From Herminiimonas sp. (GTDB taxonomy: Bacteria; Pseudomonadota; Gammaproteobacteria; Burkholderiales; Burkholderiaceae), in assembly GCF_030655415.1 (NCBI RefSeq), contig NZ_JAURVN010000002.1, positions 468,817 through 532,816 on the forward strand: DNA of 64,000 nucleotides, written 5' to 3'. Below, piece after piece: positions 59,729-64,000 of this stretch (position 1 is its first letter; each line of letters begins with the position of its first letter). The notes below the pieces were generated by a model. That model saw nothing but the letters and a program-made list of their open reading frames with translations, was not told where the DNA came from and did not search any database. The position numbers were made by a program, and so were the translations under genes.

Positions 59729-60941
59729 GCCGACTGGCCTGCAGGGGCGGCGCTTCGGGATTCTGGTGCTCAACCAGATTTCCGCCAATGGCCTCAGGCG
59801 CCTGCCGGTTGAGCGGTACACCGTTGGCAAGGACGTGGCCCGTCCGGACGCCGTTCTGGTGCGTTCGGCCGACATGTTTGCAATGACCGTGCCCGACAGC
59901 GTGCAGGCCATCGCCCGCGCCGGCGCCGGCACCAACAACATCCCGGTTCAGGCGATGAGCGCGCGCGGCGTGCCGGTGTTCAATGCGCCGGGGGCCAACG
60001 CCAACGCGGTGAAGGAACTGGTGCTGACCGGCATGCTGCTGGCGGCGCGCAACGTCGCTCCTGCGCTGCGCTTTGTCGCCGGCCTGGACGCCGGGCTGCC
60101 GGACATGGACAAAGCGGTGGAAGAGGGCAAGAAAAATTTTGCCGGTTTCGAGCTCGCCGGGCACACGCTGGGCATCGTGGGTCTGGGCAAAGTCGGCTGC
60201 CTGGTGGCCGATGCGGCCATCAAGCTGGGCATGCAGGTGCTGGGGTTTGACCCCGACATCACGGTCGATGCGGCATGGAGCCTGCCCGCACAGGTCAAGA
60301 AAGCAGCCAGCGTGGCCGACGTGCTGAAAAACGCGCACTTCGTCACCTTGCATGTGCCGCTGGTCGATGCCACGCGCGACCTGGTCCATGCCGACAATCT
60401 CAAGCTGATGCGTCCCGGCGCGGTGCTGCTGAACTTTGCGCGCGAGGGCGTGGTCAGTGAAAGCGCGGTGCTGGCCGCGCTGGATGCGAAACAGTTGGGC
60501 GGGTATGTCTGCGACTTTCCCTCCGCAGCCATCAACCGCCACGAGCGGGTCATTGCGCTGCCGCACCTGGGCGCGTCCACCCGCGAAGCCGAAGAAAACT
60601 GCGCCATCATGGTGGCCGACCAGTTGCGTGACTACCTGGAGCACGGCAACGTGGTCAATGCGGTCAACTTCCCGGCGGTGGCCATGGCGCGCGAGTCGGC
60701 CTACCGCGTGGCGATTGCCAACGCCAACGTGCCCAACATGCTGGGGCAGATATCCACCGCCATGGCCCAGGCCGGCCTGAACATCCACAACATGGTCAAC
60801 AAGTCGCGTGGCGACATGGCCTACACGCTGGTCGATGTCGACAGCCCGGTCTCAGGCGCGGTGCTGGATCACCTGCGGGCAATTGACGGCGTGCTGGGCG
60901 TGCGCTACCTGCCAGATGAAGCCCTGCTGACCTTGCGGTAA
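59721..60941 (+). CDS. serA: D-3-phosphoglycerate dehydrogenase-like protein
   Basis: A 406-aa D-isomer 2-hydroxyacid dehydrogenase. The NAD loop is [14 protein letters not shown], the catalytic Arg lies in [10 protein letters not shown], and the Glu-His pair in [23 protein letters not shown]-terminal ACT-like domain ([20 protein letters not shown]) fits serine-regulated SerA. Adjacent to serC in one unit, so it is the serine-pathway enzyme. Confidence 0.9.
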   Translation: MAEPTGLQGRRFGILVLNQISANGLRRLPVERYTVGKDVARPDAVLVRSADMFAMTVPDSVQAIARAGAGTNNIPVQAMSARGVPVFNAPGANANAVKELVLTGMLLAARNVAPALRFVAGLDAGLPDMDKAVEEGKKNFAGFELAGHTLGIVGLGKVGCLVADAAIKLGMQVLGFDPDITVDAAWSLPAQVKKAASVADVLKNAHFVTLHVPLVDATRDLVHADNLKLMRPGAVLLNFAREGVVSESAVLAALDAKQLGGYVCDFPSAAINRHERVIALPHLGASTREAEENCAIMVADQLRDYLEHGNVVNAVNFPAVAMARESAYRVAIANANVPNMLGQISTAMAQAGLNIHNMVNKSRGDMAYTLVDVDSPVSGAVLDHLRAIDGVLGVRYLPDEALLTLR

Positions 60942-60989
60942 ACCTGACAGGGTGACAATAGCGAAAAACCACCAGACAAGGAGTTCGCC

Positions 60990-63851
60990 ATGGCCCACGC
61001 GTTTGCCAACACCCTGAAAACCTTCAAAACCGCTTCGGGAAAAACGGGCAGTTTCTATTCCTTGCCCGCGCTGACCAGGCAGTTTCCAAAAATCTCGCGG
61101 CTGCCGGTGTCCCTGCGCATCGTGCTGGAGTCGGTGCTGCGCCAAAGCGTGATGGGCGACGGAAAAAAAGTCGGTGCCGAACACGTCAGGCAACTGGCCA
61201 ACTGGCTCCCCCATGCCGACCGCACCGATGAAATTCCGTTTGTCGTCTCGCGCGTGGTGCTGCAGGATTTCACCGGTGTGCCGTTGCTGGTCGATCTGGC
61301 CGCGATGCGCAGCGTGGCCCTGAAGCTGGACAAGAATCCGAAACTCATTGAGCCGCTGGTGCCGGTGGACCTGGTGGTCGACCATTCCATCATGGTGGAC
61401 CACTACGGCAAGAAGAATTCGCTGGACCTGAACATGTTGCTCGAATTCCAGCGCAACCGCGAGCGCTACGAGTTCATGAAATGGGGCATGCAGGCCTTTG
61501 ACACCTTCGGCGTCGTGCCGCCGGGCTTCGGCATCGTGCATCAGGTCAACCTGGAGTACCTGGCGCGCGGCGTACACAGGGGCACAGACGGCATTTATTA
61601 CCCCGACACACTGGTCGGCACCGACAGCCACACCACGATGATCAACGGCATCGGGGTGGTCGGCTGGGGCGTGGGCGGCATTGAAGCCGAGGCCGCGATG
61701 CTGGGCCAGCCGGTCTACATGCTGACGCCCGACGTGGTCGGTTTCGAGCTGAGCGGGCGGCTGCGCGAGGGCGTCACCGCCACCGACCTGGTGCTGCGTG
61801 TCACCGAAACATTGCGTCGCGAAAAAGTGGTCGGCAAGTTTGTCGAATTCTTCGGCGAAGGCACACGCACCTTGCCCTTGCCGGACCGCGCGACGATTGC
61901 CAATATGGCGCCCGAATATGGCGCGACCATGGGGTTCTTTCCGGTCGATGAAAAAACCATTGCGTACTTCACCGGCACCGGCCGCACCCAGGCCGAGATG
62001 GAGGCCTTTGAAGCCTACTTCAGGGCGCAAGGTCTGTTTGGCGTGGCCAAAGCCGGCGAGATCGATTTTTCGCAGGTGGTCCAGCTCGACCTGGGCGACG
62101 TGACCCCCAGCCTGGCCGGCCCGAAGCGCCCGCAGGACCGCATCGAGTTGGGCAATGTGGCGAGCCAGTTTGCTTCACTGTTCAGCAAGCCGGTGGCCGA
62201 AAACGGCTTCAACCAGCCGGCGGCCATGCTGGGCACGCGCCATTTGCTCCGGCACACCGACCATGGCCGGGCCGACACGCTGCCGGGCGCTCCGCCCACA
62301 CCGGCGGGCGCGCCCCGCATGGTGGCCGAGATGGAAGCCAACCGTCCCACGCTGGCAACAGCGCACTCGGATGCCGCCGCACCCGCGTCCAAGGCGACCG
62401 GTATCAGCATCGGCAACGGCGATGTGCTGATCGCGGCGATTACCAGTTGCACCAACACCTCCAACCCCAGCGTGCTGCTGGCCGCCGGCCTGCTCGCCAA
62501 AAAAGCGGTGGAAGCTGGCCTGCGGGTAGCACCGCATATCAAGACATCGCTGGCCCCGGGCTCGCGCATCGTCACCGAGTACCTGACAAAAACCGGTTTG
62601 CTGCCCTACCTGGAAAAGCTCGGTTTTGCACTGGTCGGCTACGGCTGCACCACTTGCATCGGCAACGCCGGCGATCTCACGCCCGAGATCAACGAAGCCA
62701 TTACCAAGAGCGACCTGGTGTGCGCCGCCGTGCTGTCGGGCAACCGCAACTTCGAAGCGCGCATTCACCCCAACCTGAAAGCCAATTTCCTGGCCAGCCC
62801 GCCGCTGGTGGTGGCCTATGCGATTGCCGGCACGGTGCGGCGCGACCTGATGACCGAGCCGGTCGGCAAGGGCAGGGGCGGCAAAGATGTTTACCTCGGC
62901 GACATCTGGCCGAGCAGCGACGAGATTGACAAACTGATGAAGTTCGCCATGAACGGCAAGGCCTTCCGCGAGAACTACGCCAAGGTCAAGACCGAGCCCG
63001 GCGAGCTGTGGGGAAAGATCAGGGGCGTGCCAGGGACCGCCTACACCTGGCCGACCAGCACCTATATCGCCGAGCCGCCGTTCTTCAAGAATTTCGCTAT
63101 TAAAAACATGGAAAATGAGGCTGTGTCGGTGAAGGGTGCCCGCATCATGGCGCTGTTTGGCGACTCCATCACCACCGACCATATCTCGCCCGCCGGGGCT
63201 ATCAAGGCCAGCTCGCCGGCCGGGCAGTGGCTGCTGTCCCACGGTGTGCAGAAGGCCGACTTCAACAGCTACGGCGCGCGCCGCGGCAACCACGAGGTGA
63301 TGATGCGCGGCACCTTTGCCAATGTGCGCATCAAGAACCTGATGATCCCGGCTGGCCCCGACGGCTCACGCGAGGAGGGCGGTATCACGCTGTTCCAGCC
63401 AGGTGGCGAAAAGAAGTTCATCTATGACGCCGCCATGCAGTACCTGGACGAGGGCACGCCGACGGTGGTTTTTGCCGGCGAGGAATACGGCACCGGCTCC
63501 TCGCGCGACTGGGCCGCCAAAGGCACGCAACTGCTCGGCATCAAGGCGGTGGTGGCCCGCAGCTTCGAGCGCATCCACCGCAGCAACCTGGTCGGCATGG
63601 GCGTGTTGCCGCTGCAATTCAAAAGCGGCGACTCCTGGCAAACCCTGGGTCTGACCGGCAAGGAAGTGATCGACGTGTTACCCGATCCCGGTCTGAAGCC
63701 GCAAAGCGAAGCCACGCTGGTCGTCACGCGCGCCGACGGTACGAAGCAGCAACTGCAGGTGATTTTGCGCATCGACACGCCGATTGAGGTGGACTACTAC
63801 CGCCACGGCGGCATTTTGCCTTTTGTACTCAGGCAGTTGCTGGCTGCATGA
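60990..63851 (+). CDS. acnA: Aconitate hydratase A
   Basis: A 953-aa AcnA/IRP-type aconitase. Cys ligands in [15 protein letters not shown] and [12 protein letters not shown], and the catalytic Ser/Arg region [10 protein letters not shown]. It is about 60 residues longer than E. coli AcnA, with an inserted Pro/Ala-rich segment around residues 420-475. Second aconitase of the window besides AcnB. Repeat copies follow. Confidence 0.95.
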   Translation: MAHAFANTLKTFKTASGKTGSFYSLPALTRQFPKISRLPVSLRIVLESVLRQSVMGDGKKVGAEHVRQLANWLPHADRTDEIPFVVSRVVLQDFTGVPLLVDLAAMRSVALKLDKNPKLIEPLVPVDLVVDHSIMVDHYGKKNSLDLNMLLEFQRNRERYEFMKWGMQAFDTFGVVPPGFGIVHQVNLEYLARGVHRGTDGIYYPDTLVGTDSHTTMINGIGVVGWGVGGIEAEAAMLGQPVYMLTPDVVGFELSGRLREGVTATDLVLRVTETLRREKVVGKFVEFFGEGTRTLPLPDRATIANMAPEYGATMGFFPVDEKTIAYFTGTGRTQAEMEAFEAYFRAQGLFGVAKAGEIDFSQVVQLDLGDVTPSLAGPKRPQDRIELGNVASQFASLFSKPVAENGFNQPAAMLGTRHLLRHTDHGRADTLPGAPPTPAGAPRMVAEMEANRPTLATAHSDAAAPASKATGISIGNGDVLIAAITSCTNTSNPSVLLAAGLLAKKAVEAGLRVAPHIKTSLAPGSRIVTEYLTKTGLLPYLEKLGFALVGYGCTTCIGNAGDLTPEINEAITKSDLVCAAVLSGNRNFEARIHPNLKANFLASPPLVVAYAIAGTVRRDLMTEPVGKGRGGKDVYLGDIWPSSDEIDKLMKFAMNGKAFRENYAKVKTEPGELWGKIRGVPGTAYTWPTSTYIAEPPFFKNFAIKNMENEAVSVKGARIMALFGDSITTDHISPAGAIKASSPAGQWLLSHGVQKADFNSYGARRGNHEVMMRGTFANVRIKNLMIPAGPDGSREEGGITLFQPGGEKKFIYDAAMQYLDEGTPTVVFAGEEYGTGSSRDWAAKGTQLLGIKAVVARSFERIHRSNLVGMGVLPLQFKSGDSWQTLGLTGKEVIDVLPDPGLKPQSEATLVVTRADGTKQQLQVILRIDTPIEVDYYRHGGILPFVLRQLLAA

Positions 63852-63863
63852 GAACGCGAACAT

Positions 63864-63947
63864 CAACAATTTCCCGCCGGGCCGCCCCAAGGGAAATTAG
63901 CCCCCGTGGGGGGCAGAGAGCTACACGCAGTGAGCGAACGTGGGGGC
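63864..63947 (-). repeat. Dispersed 84-bp repeat after acnA, first tandem copy
   Basis: Reverse-orientation copy starting 13 bases after the acnA stop; the AACAATTTCCCGCC unit start recurs exactly 84 bases later (63865 and 63949). Confidence 0.75.
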
Positions 63948-64000
63948 GAACAATTTCCCGCCGGGCCGCCCCAAGGGAAATTAGCCCCCGTGGGGGGCAG
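63948..64000 (-). repeat. Second tandem copy, cut by the window end
   Basis: Identical to the first copy over the visible 53 bases. Confidence 0.75.

Overview
This 64 kb window is chromosomal core DNA from a high-GC betaproteobacterium, most likely Burkholderiales, family Comamonadaceae (Polaromonas/Rhodoferax-like). The evidence is the gene order (rpmF-plsX-fabHDG-acpP-fabF-rpoE-rseA-rseB-degP-lepA-lepB-rnc-era-recO-pdxJ-acpS; mdh/gntR/sdhCDAB-sdhE-gltA; leuC-ecn-leuD-leuB-asd-fimV-truA-trpFBA-accD), the protein sequences, and several copies of an 84-bp C/G-rich dispersed repeat. The genus is an inference. I see no rRNA, tRNA, CRISPR array, transposase, integrase or prophage gene. Layout: 1-4.2 kb holds the 3' end of hemY and a convergent RNase E gene (rne) with a long leader. 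4.9-8.0 kb is rluC, a HAD phosphatase, a small Rieske protein and an S49 peptidase, probably one operon. 8.1-9.5 kb is a reverse-strand pair, an RsmI-like methyltransferase and a Maf-like protein. 9.55-16.1 kb is the yceD-rpmF-fatty-acid-synthesis cluster. 16.1-20.7 kb is a YgfX-like protein and the sigma-E envelope-stress module (rpoE, rseA, rseB, degP). 20.7-21.3 kb is an AT-rich intergenic region with a strong promoter and terminator, a possible small RNA. 21.3-29.7 kb is lepA-lepB-DUF4845-rnc-era-recO-pdxJ-acpS-nagZ. 29.8-31 kb is a patatin-like phospholipase. 31.1-42.8 kb is a TCA-cycle block: acnB, a conserved secreted protein, a CitE-like lyase and mdh on the minus strand, then gntR, sdhCDAB, sdhE and gltA on the plus strand. 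42.9-55.9 kb is leucine, aspartate-family and tryptophan biosynthesis with fimV, truA and accD. 56-63.9 kb is lysS, a TauD/TfdA-like dioxygenase, serC, a serA-like dehydrogenase and acnA. How the genes work together: the fab cluster makes acyl chains. PlsX starts phospholipid synthesis, AcpS activates AcpP, and AccD (with partners outside the window) supplies malonyl-CoA. The sigma-E module with DegP and LepB handles envelope biogenesis and stress. GltA, AcnA/AcnB, SDH and MDH form most of the oxidative TCA cycle, with a GntR regulator at the mdh/sdh divergence. No complete new defence or mobile system is visible. The most notable non-standard features are: a ~175-bp near-perfect palindromic element between rpoE and rseA; a copy of the dispersed 84-bp repeat spliced in frame into nagZ; a candidate ~138-nt small RNA upstream of lepA; a palindromic operator-like array at mdh/gntR; and a small entericidin-like lipoprotein gene nested between leuC and leuD.
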